Origin: Hymenobacter sp. YIM 151858-1
Lineage (GTDB): Bacteria; Bacteroidota; Bacteroidia; Cytophagales; Hymenobacteraceae
DNA length: 64,000 bases
Direction: 5' to 3'
NCBI RefSeq assembly: GCF_025979705.1
Contig: NZ_CP110136.1
Location: forward strand, 3,596,001-3,660,000
Shown: positions 1 to 8,466 of the stretch, one piece after another
How the letters are laid out: each line of letters opens with the position of its first letter
Numbering within the stretch: the stretch's first letter is position 1
Program-made: the position numbers and the translations under genes
The notes under the pieces: model-generated
Told to the model about the DNA's origin: nothing
What the model saw: the letters and a program-made list of their open reading frames with translations, nothing else
Database searches by the model: none

Positions 1-152
1 GGCACGTAGTAGTACTGGCGGCCGGCGGGCACGGCGGGGCCCCAGCTTGGCGGATTAATGTTGATATTGACCTGGGCGTTGGCTTCGGTGAAAGCGCCGG
101 CCGAGCTCAGCAGAAGCAGGGCGGCGAACAAGGTTTTGGAAAGGCGCTGCAT
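1..152 (-). CDS. Small secreted protein, partial (C-terminus beyond window)
   Basis: Read on the minus strand from an ATG at 152, the product starts MQRLSKTLFAALLLLSSAGA and has a Sec signal peptide that probably ends at an Ala-x-Ala site near residue 29. The mature part begins QVNININPPSWGP and continues to a run of tyrosines at the window edge. This Asn/Pro/Trp-rich start followed by YYY resembles short exported proteins of unknown role common in Bacteroidota. The gene is cut by the window, so length and function cannot be judged. It is divergent from uvrA. Confidence 0.6.
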   Translation of the reverse strand, partial: MQRLSKTLFAALLLLSSAGAFTEANAQVNININPPSWGPAVPAGRQYYYV

Positions 153-377
153 AACGCGAAAGTCTGGTGGTGAAGGGGAGGAGCCTTAGCAAGGCAAGAA
201 CGAGGCCAAACTGCCCGCCCGATTGTGCGTAGGCTAATCAGGAAGATAGAACCGTAGGCACCTAGGGCCCGAACGAAAAGCCTGGGTGCACGGTTTAGTA
301 CTATTGCGCGTGCCTACTGTGGCTAAAGCCGCTGGCAAATAAGCTATTCGGAGTAGCCGGTGGGCGGGCATTTCACG

Positions 378-385
378 TATTTTTG
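378..385 (+). promoter_or_regulatory. Candidate -7 promoter box for uvrA
   Basis: The octamer TATTTTTG matches the Bacteroidota primary sigma -7 consensus TAnnTTTG exactly and ends 23 bases before the uvrA ATG. No clear -33 TTG was found at the right distance, so this is a candidate only. The remaining divergent gap from 153 to 408 holds one CCTAGG (261-266) and no convincing gene. Confidence 0.4.
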
Positions 386-408
386 CGGGCTTATTTGCTA
401 CGCACTGC

Positions 409-3400
409 ATGGCTAAGAAAAAAACGGCGGCTGCGGCTGCTGCGGTTGCTCCGGCTTCGGCCCCCACGTCTGCCACGGCTTCGGCCGCTGCTGATGCTTC
501 TGTTGTAACGGTTGACGTACAGCCCGTGGGCTCCAACGGCTCGGTTTCGGCTTACCACTCGTCGGCGGCTACCATCGAGGCGCCTTTTATCGAGGTGTAC
601 GGCGCGCGCGAGCACAACCTCAAGAACGTATCCATTCAGATTCCGCGCGGCAAGCTGGTGGTGTTCACGGGTATTTCGGGCTCGGGCAAGTCGTCGTTGG
701 CGTTCGATACCATTTACGCCGAAGGCCAGCGCCGCTACATGGAGACGTTTTCGGCCTACGCCCGCTCGTTTATGGGCGGGCTGGAGCGGCCCGATGTCGA
801 CAAGATCGAAGGCCTGTCGCCGGTTATCAGCATCGAGCAGAAGACGACCTCGCGCAACCCGCGCTCCACGGTGGGCACCATCACCGAGATTTACGACTTT
901 CTGCGCCTGTTCTACGCCCGCACGGCCGAGGCTTTCAGCTACGTGACGGGCAAGAAGATGATCCGGCAGTCGGACGACCAGATCATCAACTACATCCTCA
1001 AGCACTTCGACGGCAAAAAGCTGGTGGTGCTGGCGCCGGTGGTAAAGGGCCGCAAAGGCCACTACCGCGAGCTGTTTCAGCAAGTGGCCAAGCTGGGCTT
1101 TACGAAGGTGCGGGTTGATGGCGAGCTGCTCGACATCACGCCCAAGATGCAGCTCGACCGCTACAAAATTCACGACATCGAAATCGTGATTGACCGGCTG
1201 GTGGTGAAGGAAGACGACCGGTTCCGCCTGTCGGGTTCGATGCAGAACGCCCTGACGCACGGCAAAGGCACCGCCTTAGTGCTCGACACCGACGCCAACA
1301 AAACGCAGTTCTTCTCGCGCTTTCTGATGGACCCGGCTACCGGCATTGCTTACGACGACCCGGCGCCCAACACCTTCTCCTTCAACTCGCCCTACGGTGC
1401 CTGCCCCACTTGCAACGGCCTAGGTGAGATTCAGCAGATTACGGAGGAGACCGTGATGCCCGACCCCAAGCTGAGCATCAGCCGCGGCGGCATTGCGCCC
1501 CTAGGTGAGTACCGCGACATCTGGATTTTTCAGCAGCTGAACCTGATTCTGAAGAAGAACAAGGCCTCACTGACCACGCCCATCGAGAAGCTGCCGCGCG
1601 AGCTGGTGGAGCGCCTGCTGAACGGCATGCCCGAAGAGGAGGACGATAAGAAAAAGGGCACCTACACCGAGCCGTTCGAAGGCATCATCCCGTTTCTGCA
1701 GCGGCAGATGGATTCCGAATCGGAGAACATCCGCGAGTGGATTCAGCAGTACACCCAGGCCATTGAGTGCCCCGAGTGCCAGGGCTTCCGCCTGAAAAAG
1801 GAGTCGCTGCACTTCAAAATCGACCAGAAGCACATTGGCGAGCTGTCGGTGATGGACATTGGCGAGCTGAGCCGCTGGTTTGAAGGGCTGGAAGAGCGCC
1901 TGTCGGAGCGCCAGAACCTGATTGCCCGCGAGCTGCTGAAGGAGATTCGCAAGCGCATCGGCTTCCTGCTCGAAGTGGGCTTGGAGTACCTGAACCTGCA
2001 CCGCTCGGTGCGCACGCTCTCGGGCGGCGAGTCGCAGCGCATTCGTTTGGCTACCCAAATCGGTACCCAGCTGGTGGGCGTGCTCTACATCATGGACGAG
2101 CCCAGCATCGGCCTGCACCAGCGCGACAACGAACGCCTCATCAACGCCCTCAAGCACCTGCGCGACCTAGGCAACTCCATCATTGTGGTGGAGCACGACA
2201 AGGACATGATTCTGCACGCCGACCACGTGCTGGACATCGGCCCCGGCGCCGGCATTCACGGCGGGCACGTGGTAGCCGAAGGCGAGCCCGACGCTTTCCT
2301 GCGCAGCGGCTCGCTTACGGCGCAGTACCTCAGCGGCGAAAAGCACATTGAGCTGCGCAAGAAAAAGCGCGTGGGCGAGGGCAACGAGCTGGTGCTGAAA
2401 GGCGCCAAAGGCCACAACCTGAAGAACGTAACCCTGAAGGTGCCCCTGGGTAAGCTGGTAGCCGTTACGGGCGTATCGGGCTCGGGCAAGTCGTCGCTCA
2501 TCCACGACACTTTGTACCCTATCCTCAACCGCCACTTCTTCAACGCCAAGCGCGAGCCGCTTGCCTTCCAAACCATTGAAGGCCTCGAGCACATCGACAA
2601 GGTAATTGAGGTGGATCAGTCGCCGATTGGGCGCACGCCGCGCTCCAACCCGGCTACGTACACGGGCGTGTTCACCGAAATCCGCCAGCTGTTCTCCAAC
2701 CTGCCCGAAGCCAAAATTCGCGGCTACGGCCCGGGGCGTTTCTCGTTCAACGTAAAGGGCGGCCGCTGCGAAACATGCGAGGGCGCGGGCCTGCGCACCA
2801 TCGAGATGAACTTCTTGCCCGACGTGCACGTGCAGTGCGAAACCTGCAAGGGCCGCCGCTACAACCGCGAAACCTTGGAGGTGCGCTTCAAGGGCAAGAG
2901 CATCACCGACGTGCTCGACATGACCATTGAGAAGGCGGTGGAGTTCTTCGAAAACCAGCCCCGCATTCTGCGCAAAATCAAGACCCTGGCTGACGTGGGC
3001 CTGGGCTACATCACCCTAGGTCAGCAGGCTACCACGCTGAGCGGGGGCGAGGCGCAGCGCGTGAAGCTGGCCACCGAGCTGAGCAAAAAGGACACTGGCA
3101 AGACCTTCTACATCCTCGACGAGCCTACCACCGGTTTGCACTTCGAGGACATTCGTCACCTATCGGATGTGTTGCAGAAGCTGGCCGACAAGGGCAACAC
3201 GGTGCTCATCATCGAGCACAACCTCGACCTGATTAAGGTAGCCGACCACATCATCGACCTAGGGCCCGAAGGCGGCGCTGGCGGCGGCACGATTGTGGCG
3301 CAAGGCACGCCCGAGCAGGTAGCCAAGGTGAAGAAGAGCCATACGGCGCGTTTTCTGGCCGAGGAGCTCAAGGTCAGCAAGTACGCCGAAGAGAAGCCCG

Positions 3401-3423
3401 GAAAAGCCGAAGAAGCTGCCTAA
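409..3423 (+). CDS. uvrA: Excinuclease ABC subunit A (UvrA)
   Basis: DNA damage recognition ATPase of nucleotide excision repair; it loads UvrB at lesions. The 1004-residue product has the duplicated ABC architecture. Walker A GISGSGKS is at 88-95, with a first zinc module (CPTC, CPEC), LSGGESQ near 538 and Walker B LYIMDEPSIGLH near 560. The second half has Walker A GVSGSGKS near 687, a zinc module of paired CETC motifs near 786-815, LSGGEAQ near 876 and Walker B ending LDEPTTGLH near 900. About 55 Ala/Ser-rich residues precede the conserved start, so the protein is slightly longer than typical UvrA (about 940-960); a later start cannot be excluded. Five of the six in-frame CTA codons found lie in CCTAGG. 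Monocistronic, closed by a strong terminator. Confidence 0.97.
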   Translation: MAKKKTAAAAAAVAPASAPTSATASAAADASVVTVDVQPVGSNGSVSAYHSSAATIEAPFIEVYGAREHNLKNVSIQIPRGKLVVFTGISGSGKSSLAFDTIYAEGQRRYMETFSAYARSFMGGLERPDVDKIEGLSPVISIEQKTTSRNPRSTVGTITEIYDFLRLFYARTAEAFSYVTGKKMIRQSDDQIINYILKHFDGKKLVVLAPVVKGRKGHYRELFQQVAKLGFTKVRVDGELLDITPKMQLDRYKIHDIEIVIDRLVVKEDDRFRLSGSMQNALTHGKGTALVLDTDANKTQFFSRFLMDPATGIAYDDPAPNTFSFNSPYGACPTCNGLGEIQQITEETVMPDPKLSISRGGIAPLGEYRDIWIFQQLNLILKKNKASLTTPIEKLPRELVERLLNGMPEEEDDKKKGTYTEPFEGIIPFLQRQMDSESENIREWIQQYTQAIECPECQGFRLKKESLHFKIDQKHIGELSVMDIGELSRWFEGLEERLSERQNLIARELLKEIRKRIGFLLEVGLEYLNLHRSVRTLSGGESQRIRLATQIGTQLVGVLYIMDEPSIGLHQRDNERLINALKHLRDLGNSIIVVEHDKDMILHADHVLDIGPGAGIHGGHVVAEGEPDAFLRSGSLTAQYLSGEKHIELRKKKRVGEGNELVLKGAKGHNLKNVTLKVPLGKLVAVTGVSGSGKSSLIHDTLYPILNRHFFNAKREPLAFQTIEGLEHIDKVIEVDQSPIGRTPRSNPATYTGVFTEIRQLFSNLPEAKIRGYGPGRFSFNVKGGRCETCEGAGLRTIEMNFLPDVHVQCETCKGRRYNRETLEVRFKGKSITDVLDMTIEKAVEFFENQPRILRKIKTLADVGLGYITLGQQATTLSGGEAQRVKLATELSKKDTGKTFYILDEPTTGLHFEDIRHLSDVLQKLADKGNTVLIIEHNLDLIKVADHIIDLGPEGGAGGGTIVAQGTPEQVAKVKKSHTARFLAEELKVSKYAEEKPGKAEEAA

Positions 3424-3464
3424 CTGCTGTTTAGCTCCTAGGTGCCCAATGCTCCCAGGCACTT

Positions 3465-3507
3465 GCCGCCCCGCCCAATGTTAAATTTTGGGCGGGGCGG
3501 CTTTTTT
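3465..3507 (+). terminator. Rho-independent terminator after uvrA
   Basis: A 14-bp GC-rich stem (3465-3478 with 3488-3501) has a nine-base AT-rich loop and is followed by six T residues. It lies 41 bases past the uvrA stop. Confidence 0.9.
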
Positions 3508-3577
3508 GTGTTGCCTGAATATTCGAGTAATCTTATTTTGGACACTTCCATTCTCACCCACCCACCGTTTGCCTATT

Positions 3578-4012
3578 GTGAAACATCTACTTTTCCCCTT
3601 GCTGCTGGCCATTGCCATCCTGAATGCCCCTGCCAAGGAGGCGCCGCCCAAAGGCACGAAATGGGAAGGCACCATTAGCAACGGCATGAAGGGCGACAAA
3701 ATCAGCTTCGTGGTGTCGCCCGACGGCAAGAAGCTTTCCGAGCTTACTTTTTCGGGCTACTGGCGCTGCAGCGGCAAGCTCGAGCAAACTACCGTGGGCC
3801 CCGATTCGGCCTTTAACATCGTAGGCGGCAAAGTAGCCGGCGTAGCCGTCGATCCGCCCAGCGGCGGCAGCACCGCCTGGCGCTTCGAGGTGCAGGGCGA
3901 GTTCAGCGGCAAAGCCGCGGCCAAAGGCACCTTCCGCATGAACATCAACAACTTGGGCTGCGACACCTACAAGCTGCAATGGGCGGCTGCCCCGGTGGGC
4001 GTGGCTAAGTAG
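3578..4012 (+). CDS. Secreted protein of unknown function
   Basis: The likely start is GTG at 3578, which puts a hydrophobic signal peptide (KHLLFPLLLAIAILNAPA) at the N-terminus. An upstream in-frame ATG at 3488 lies inside the uvrA terminator and is unlikely. The 144-residue product has a compact beta-rich mature domain with WEGTISN near the start and two cysteines (YWRCSG, LGCDTY) that may form a disulphide. I do not recognise the family. It probably acts in the periplasm or outside the cell. Monocistronic, convergent with the lipoprotein operon downstream. Confidence 0.7.
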   Translation: MKHLLFPLLLAIAILNAPAKEAPPKGTKWEGTISNGMKGDKISFVVSPDGKKLSELTFSGYWRCSGKLEQTTVGPDSAFNIVGGKVAGVAVDPPSGGSTAWRFEVQGEFSGKAAAKGTFRMNINNLGCDTYKLQWAAAPVGVAK

Positions 4013-4038
4013 GCGCATTGCCTGCCACTCATAAGCAG

Positions 4039-4072
4039 GAAGCCCGGCTAACCGTAATGGTAGCCGGGCTTC
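4039..4072. terminator. Hairpin between convergent genes
   Basis: A perfect 12-bp stem (GAAGCCCGGCTA paired with its complement at 4061-4072) lies between the secreted protein gene and the convergent DUF4142 gene. It lacks a long T run on either side, so terminator function is inferred from stem strength and position. Confidence 0.55.
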
Positions 4073-4110
4073 TGCGTTGCATGAGGTGCATGTTTGCCAC
4101 CTAGGGCAGC

Positions 4111-4806
4111 TTACATTTTCATGTTGCTGTGCTCCTTCGAGGTGTCGAGGTGCTTCTGAATCACGGGCGTGGTTTTGGTGATGAAGCCCTTAATATCCGC
4201 ATCCTGCGTCATCTGCAGGTGGGCCTGCATGGTGTTCAGGGTTTTCTGGTGGTCGGTTACCATCTGCTGCATAAAGCGTTGGGCCAGCTGTTCGCCGCCC
4301 AGCTTGCGCATCTCGTCGGCAATGGCTTTGTGCTCGGCGTCCATGTCGGTGGGCAAGGTTACGCCCTTTTTCTTGGCAATGGCCTTCAGTTCCGTTGTCG
4401 ACTTGGTGTGGTCGGTAATCATCATGTTGGCGTGGTCCTTGGCCATGCCCGTCACGCCTTTTTCCAGCACCAGGCGGCTCAACTGAATTTCGTTCTGGTC
4501 GCTGTGCGCCGCCGATTTCATGAAATCCGCGTCGTCTTTGTGCGGCATGGTTTCGCCCGAGTTGTTGGCGTTCATACCCATGGGGGCCGTGCGGCTGTCG
4601 GCCGACATGCCCGCGCCCTGGCCGGTGGTGTCGCCATCGTTCGAGGCGTTGGCCGTGCCATCGGTGCCGTTGCCCATGTAGTTATCGTCGGCGTTGTTGT
4701 TGGCCGTGGCGGTTTCGTCGGCCTGGCCGCCTTTGTTGTCGGTACAGGCGGCGGTGCTGGCCAGCAGCGCTGCGCTGAGCAGCGCCGGCAGAAATAGCTT
4801 TTTCAT
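4111..4806 (-). CDS. DUF4142 (ferritin-like) lipoprotein
   Basis: 231 residues. A lipoprotein signal ends at a lipobox with Cys21 (STAAC), followed by about 75 low-complexity residues rich in Asn, Asp, Gly and Thr, then a DUF4142 domain of about 135 residues that starts DADFMKSAAHSDQNEI and contains several helical His/Met positions (MMITDH, MVTDHQ). DUF4142 proteins are exported four-helix bundles of unknown activity, often linked to stress. Last gene of a three-lipoprotein operon with 5148-5720 and 4846-5109. The Met/His-rich tail (HSNMKM) might bind metal; that is inference. Confidence 0.88.
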   Translation of the reverse strand: MKKLFLPALLSAALLASTAACTDNKGGQADETATANNNADDNYMGNGTDGTANASNDGDTTGQGAGMSADSRTAPMGMNANNSGETMPHKDDADFMKSAAHSDQNEIQLSRLVLEKGVTGMAKDHANMMITDHTKSTTELKAIAKKKGVTLPTDMDAEHKAIADEMRKLGGEQLAQRFMQQMVTDHQKTLNTMQAHLQMTQDADIKGFITKTTPVIQKHLDTSKEHSNMKM

Positions 4807-4845
4807 GGCTGGGTATGGGTGTTGTGGTTGGGTAGGGAAAAACGA

Positions 4846-5109
4846 TTACTGGTTGTTGGCAGCCCCGGAGGTGTCGCCGGCCGCGCCGGCTTGTGCCGCG
4901 CTATCGGCATCGGCCGAAACGGTAGGGCCGGCGTTGTTATCAATCACCACCGCGTCGGACTGCACTCCGCCTTCATCGGCGGCTTTGTCCATGTCGGAAA
5001 CCGCCTCGCCGGCAGTGCCATCGGTACGTTGGTTGTCGTTGCCGGAGCAGGCGGTACCTAGGGTAAGCGAGCCAGCCAACAAGGCCAGCCACAGGGTTGA
5101 GCGTTTCAT
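4846..5109 (-). CDS. Small acidic lipoprotein
   Basis: 87 residues with signal and lipobox LGTAC (Cys21). The remainder is a disordered Asp/Ala/Gly-rich stretch without a recognisable domain. It sits between two DUF4142 genes with 38-39-base gaps on each side, which implies co-transcription. Its composition resembles the linker of the downstream DUF4142 protein, so it may be a remnant of such a protein without its domain or a surface spacer. CCTAGG encodes Leu-Gly just before the lipobox cysteine. Confidence 0.7.
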   Translation of the reverse strand: MKRSTLWLALLAGSLTLGTACSGNDNQRTDGTAGEAVSDMDKAADEGGVQSDAVVIDNNAGPTVSADADSAAQAGAAGDTSGAANNQ

Positions 5110-5147
5110 GAGGTACGAAGTGTAAGTGAAAGAAAGCCAGGGGCCAC

Positions 5148-5720
5148 CTAGGGCTTCAGCAGGTCTTCTACCTGCTCGGCCTGCTTGCGGTGCTCTTCGA
5201 GCACGGGCGCGTATTTGGCGGCAAACGCGCGGATGTCGCCATCGTACGCCTCGTCGGCCATGTCTTCAAAGGCGTCCTCGGCGTTGTTGTGCGCATCCAC
5301 AATTTCCTCTACGTATTGGCGGTCGAATTCGGCGCCCGTCAGCCCTGCCAACTCCTTGTACACATCCTGCTGATCACCACCTAGGGCATCGGGCACGGCA
5401 AGGTTCTTCTGGCCGGCTAGGCTGCGCAAGGAGGCGTTGATGCCCGTATGGCCGCGCATGAGCTGTTGGGCCAGGTTGCGAACCTCGGGGCGGGTGGCCT
5501 TCGACTGCGCCAGCTTGCTGAGCTCCACTTCCAGTAAGCCATTGGTAGCAGCTTCCACCAGAAACTCGGCGTCCTGCTCCTGGCGCTTGGTTATGTCCTC
5601 GTTGCCGATGCGTTGCTCGTTCTGAAACTTAGCATCGGCCACCGGGTCGCGGTTGCCGGAGTTGCAGGCTAACAGACTACCCAGGAGGCACAACGGCAGG
5701 TATCGTTTCAGCAGGGGCAT
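5148..5720 (-). CDS. DUF4142 lipoprotein, first gene of operon
   Basis: 190 residues from ATG 5720, starting MPLLKRYLPLCLLGSLLAC with the lipobox Cys at 19; an upstream in-frame ATG at 5804 would bury the signal. The domain begins at QEQDAEFLVEAATNGLLEVE and follows the DUF4142 helical pattern (LAQQLMRGHTGIN, DRQYVEEIVDAHNNAED). It is paralogous to 4111-4806 but more acidic and without the long linker. Its TAG stop codon lies inside a CCTAGG palindrome at 5147-5152. Confidence 0.85.
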   Translation of the reverse strand: MPLLKRYLPLCLLGSLLACNSGNRDPVADAKFQNEQRIGNEDITKRQEQDAEFLVEAATNGLLEVELSKLAQSKATRPEVRNLAQQLMRGHTGINASLRSLAGQKNLAVPDALGGDQQDVYKELAGLTGAEFDRQYVEEIVDAHNNAEDAFEDMADEAYDGDIRAFAAKYAPVLEEHRKQAEQVEDLLKP

Positions 5721-5915
5721 GATTTGGTGTATTGACGCCGGCCCACGTCCGGCATCTGGGCTATACGAACCCCTGCCAAAGCGGTTCGGCGCGATTAGTT
5801 CCACGTTCGATAAATTTTTTCGCTAAGCCGTTAAACCCCGGTGGTATAGTACCTTCTAAGCCGTTGCTAATCCACTCAACTGCTGGTATTTTACACCCCT
5901 CTCCACAACTCCGCC

Positions 5916-6761
5916 ATGAAACGTAACACCTACCGCGCCGCCCTCGCCGTGCTCCTGAGCGCCGGCCTGATGACGAGCCTCGCCAGCTGCTCCAAGGACG
6001 ACCTGGGCGTGGCCACCACCACCTCGGCCGAAGATCAGGCCGACGCCGAAGGCTCCGATGCCGCTACCCTGGAGTACATCGACGCCAACGCGCCGGCCGA
6101 CGTAAACCAAGCCGCTGCCGGCACCTATGCCTCCGCCGACGACTTGCGCTCGGTGTGCGGCACCTGCGTTACGCGCACCTACGATGCCGCCACCCGCACC
6201 CTCACGCTCACGTTCGATGCCAACGGCTGCGTGGGCCGCGACGGACGCGTGCGCCGCGGCCAAATTGTGGCCGTGTTCAGCGGGCAGCACCGGCAGGCCG
6301 GCTCATCGGTAGTGGTTACCCTCGTGAACTACTCCGTAAACGGCAACCCGCACAAAGGCACCCGCACCATTACCTACGCCGGCAACGGTACCTACACGCT
6401 TAAGGTGCAGGATGCCAGCATCACCACCCCCACCGGCACTGCCAGCTGGAACTCGGAGCGCACCTACACCCAAACCGCCGGCCTGGCCACCCGTAGCCTC
6501 CTCGACGACGAGTTTAGTGTTACGGGCGGGGTAAGCGGTACCAACCGCAAAGGCGTATCGTTTGTGGCCACCATTCAGCAACCGCTGAAAAAGGTATTCC
6601 AGCGCGGTTGCGCCCGGTTCTTCACGGCGGGTACAGTCGAAATCAAGACGAGCAAAGAGCAGACCCTGCTGCTCAACTACGACCCCGCCGGCACCGCCGC
6701 CTGCGACAACATTGCCTCCGTTACCATTAACGGCCGCACGCGCACTATTCAGTTGCGCTAA
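5916..6761 (+). CDS. Lipoprotein of unknown function
   Basis: 281 residues with signal peptide and lipobox SLASC (Cys25), then an acidic linker and a long beta-rich region. CGTC in the N-terminal third and single cysteines later (ANGCVG, QRGCAR, TAACDN) could form disulphides. The alternating Thr/Val pattern and polar turns (TYTLKVQDA) suggest an all-beta exported domain. Family not recognised. It is divergent from the DUF4142 operon, with AT-rich sequence upstream, and ends at a very strong bidirectional hairpin. Confidence 0.72.
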   Translation: MKRNTYRAALAVLLSAGLMTSLASCSKDDLGVATTTSAEDQADAEGSDAATLEYIDANAPADVNQAAAGTYASADDLRSVCGTCVTRTYDAATRTLTLTFDANGCVGRDGRVRRGQIVAVFSGQHRQAGSSVVVTLVNYSVNGNPHKGTRTITYAGNGTYTLKVQDASITTPTGTASWNSERTYTQTAGLATRSLLDDEFSVTGGVSGTNRKGVSFVATIQQPLKKVFQRGCARFFTAGTVEIKTSKEQTLLLNYDPAGTAACDNIASVTINGRTRTIQLR

Positions 6762-6773
6762 TGGCATCTGCAT

Positions 6774-6825
6774 CCTCAAAACGACGCAGGCCCCGGTAGT
6801 TACCGGGGCCTGCGTCGTTTTGAGG
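6774..6825. terminator. Bidirectional terminator, 25-bp perfect stem
   Basis: 6774-6798 is perfectly complementary to 6801-6825, with only two bases between the arms. The outer part is AAAACGACG/CGTCGTTTT, which gives T-rich exits on both strands. It lies between convergent lipoprotein genes. Confidence 0.88.
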
Positions 6826-6844
6826 TGCTACTGTGTAGGTTTTG

Positions 6845-7435
6845 TTACTGATCGTTGCTAGGCACGGTTCCCGACCCGGGATTCTGGCAGCTGGGGCCTT
6901 GCACTTGGCCTTCCTGGCAGTTGTTGCCAAACTTCACCCACGAGGGAGCCGTGCCCACGTAGTAAGTGCCGTTCAGGGTAAACGTGAAAGTGTGGGCCGC
7001 GCCATCCGACACGCCCGAGGGCAGATTGTCGAATTTCAGAATGTTAGCCCCCACAGCGTTGGTGCAGCCTGCGCCGCGGCCTTCGCTGCCAGCCAGGTTG
7101 GTGTAGGCTTTGCCATCGAGGGTGGCGCCCACTACGCTCCGGAAGGTAACGGCCTGTGTGCACCCGTTCGGGAGGGACACAATCCAGTGGCTGAGTCCGT
7201 TGGCTTTGGCCGGGCCGGTACGGCGGATAGAGTAAGTGTAGGTGGTGGTATTGTTGCCGTAGCTTACGCCCTGAAAAGCAACATCGTAAGCGCCAATGGT
7301 AACATTTTGTACCCCGCTGGCGCTGGCGCTCAGTGCCTCAGCGGTAGGGCGTACCGATTCGTCCTTGCTGCACGCAGCGGATAGTATCAGACCAAGCAGC
7401 AGGCTGCCCTGGCCAAGCAAAGTAGAGAACGTCAT
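6845..7435 (-). CDS. Lipoprotein of unknown function
   Basis: 196 residues; signal peptide with lipobox ILSAAC (Cys22). The mature region has a YTYSIRRTG beta segment, GLSHWIVSLPNGCTQ, and later AAHTFTFTLNGTYYVG and GNNCQEG, so it is probably a beta-sandwich stabilised by cysteines. Phrases such as LSHWIVSLP occur in exported Bacteroidota proteins of unknown role. An AT-rich stretch (about 7455-7520) directly upstream probably holds its promoter. Single gene, convergent with 5916-6761. Confidence 0.72.
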   Translation of the reverse strand: MTFSTLLGQGSLLLGLILSAACSKDESVRPTAEALSASASGVQNVTIGAYDVAFQGVSYGNNTTTYTYSIRRTGPAKANGLSHWIVSLPNGCTQAVTFRSVVGATLDGKAYTNLAGSEGRGAGCTNAVGANILKFDNLPSGVSDGAAHTFTFTLNGTYYVGTAPSWVKFGNNCQEGQVQGPSCQNPGSGTVPSNDQ

Positions 7436-7602
7436 CTGGTGGAGAGATATGTGGTGATGGATGTTGGCAGGTAAATATATCTCAAATTTTAATTGTAGTA
7501 AGTGGTTGTTAATTAATTATCTGGAGAGCGAAGCGCCTATGAATGTATAGTTCAGCTTGGCCTTAATATTGCTGCTGTCGAGGTTTCGCCAGCCGGGCTT
7601 AC

Positions 7603-8310
7603 CTAGGGCTTGGCGGTGAGCACCGTGGAGCCCATCAGTTTGTCTTTGCGGTAGGTTTCGGAGCGTACCGCGCCCACGCCGGGTGCGTACCACTCCACGG
7701 AGCGCATAGTTACCGGAATGCTCATGCCGCCAATGCCAGTTTCCATGCGCAAATCCTGCGACACCTTTACGCAACGAAAGGAGCCGGCGGGCGTGGTAAC
7801 CGGGGCATCAACCGCCTCCACCTTGCGGTTGCTTACCAACATGCGCATGTTGCCGAGGCGCGTGCCGCTTTTCTTGTCGCTCATCTGCAGGTTCAGGGTG
7901 CCATCGGGTAGGGTGCTGCCGGCTTTGGGCGCGGCGGGCAGCTCCAGAAAGTCGCCGGTGGCGGTTAGCTCCATGTCTTTGTAGCCCTGCATCTGCTCGG
8001 GGTTCAGCATCGAGCGCATATCAATGCGTACCAAGCCGGCTTGGCATTCAACGCCAAATTCGCTTTCGCTTACGGGTTGATTTTGCTTATCGAGCACTTG
8101 CTGGTGCACCGAGGCTTGTGTGCGGCCGCCGCTGGTTTTCACGTTGCGCACTTGCTGGCGCACGCGGCCGGTGAGCTGCTGCTTGGCATCGTAGGTGCTC
8201 AGCTCGTAAACACCGGTTTTGCGCAGGTCGCGGTACAGGCCGCAGTCCTGGGCGGCGGCAGGTAGGCCGAGGCTGGCCAGCAGGCCCAGCGCGAGTAGGG
8301 TTGTTTTCAT
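7603..8310 (-). CDS. Secreted TapB/DUF3108-like protein
   Basis: 235 residues from ATG 8310, with a signal peptide ending AAAQ; a longer in-frame reading from 8391 would put 27 residues before it. The mature protein begins DCGLYRDLRKTGVYELSTYD and contains GTRLGNMRMLV, TPAGSFRCVKVSQ and VEWYAPGVGAVRSE. The 'TPAG.f.c.k' and 'ew.apGvG.vr.e' signatures are characteristic of the DUF3108/TapB-like beta-barrel-like fold. Probably periplasmic, role unknown. The TAG stop codon lies within CCTAGG (7602-7607). Confidence 0.7.
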   Translation of the reverse strand: MKTTLLALGLLASLGLPAAAQDCGLYRDLRKTGVYELSTYDAKQQLTGRVRQQVRNVKTSGGRTQASVHQQVLDKQNQPVSESEFGVECQAGLVRIDMRSMLNPEQMQGYKDMELTATGDFLELPAAPKAGSTLPDGTLNLQMSDKKSGTRLGNMRMLVSNRKVEAVDAPVTTPAGSFRCVKVSQDLRMETGIGGMSIPVTMRSVEWYAPGVGAVRSETYRKDKLMGSTVLTAKP

Positions 8311-8400
8311 AGAAAAGTGGCTGATGATGAACGATGTATCAAGATAACCTTGACGCCCGCGGAATGCTACTGCCCATGTACACATCGGCAAAACCCGGCA

Positions 8401-8438
8401 ACAAAAAACGGCCCCGCCCTAGGTGGGCGGGGCCGTTT
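8401..8438 (-). terminator. Terminator of the protease gene, CCTAGG in the loop
   Basis: A 14-bp stem (8406-8419 with 8425-8438) has a loop TAGGT, so CCTAGG spans the stem-loop junction. Reading in the minus direction, the stem is followed by a T6 run, as expected for the gene ending at 8467. Confidence 0.88.
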
Positions 8439-8466
8439 ATACTCGGCAGTGTGAAACGGGCAAGGC

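Noticed and set aside
4846-5109. Small lipoprotein as a mere shadow
   Set aside because: Rejected as a shadow because it has a full lipobox, correct spacing in an operon and is read on the same strand as its neighbours; kept as a gene.
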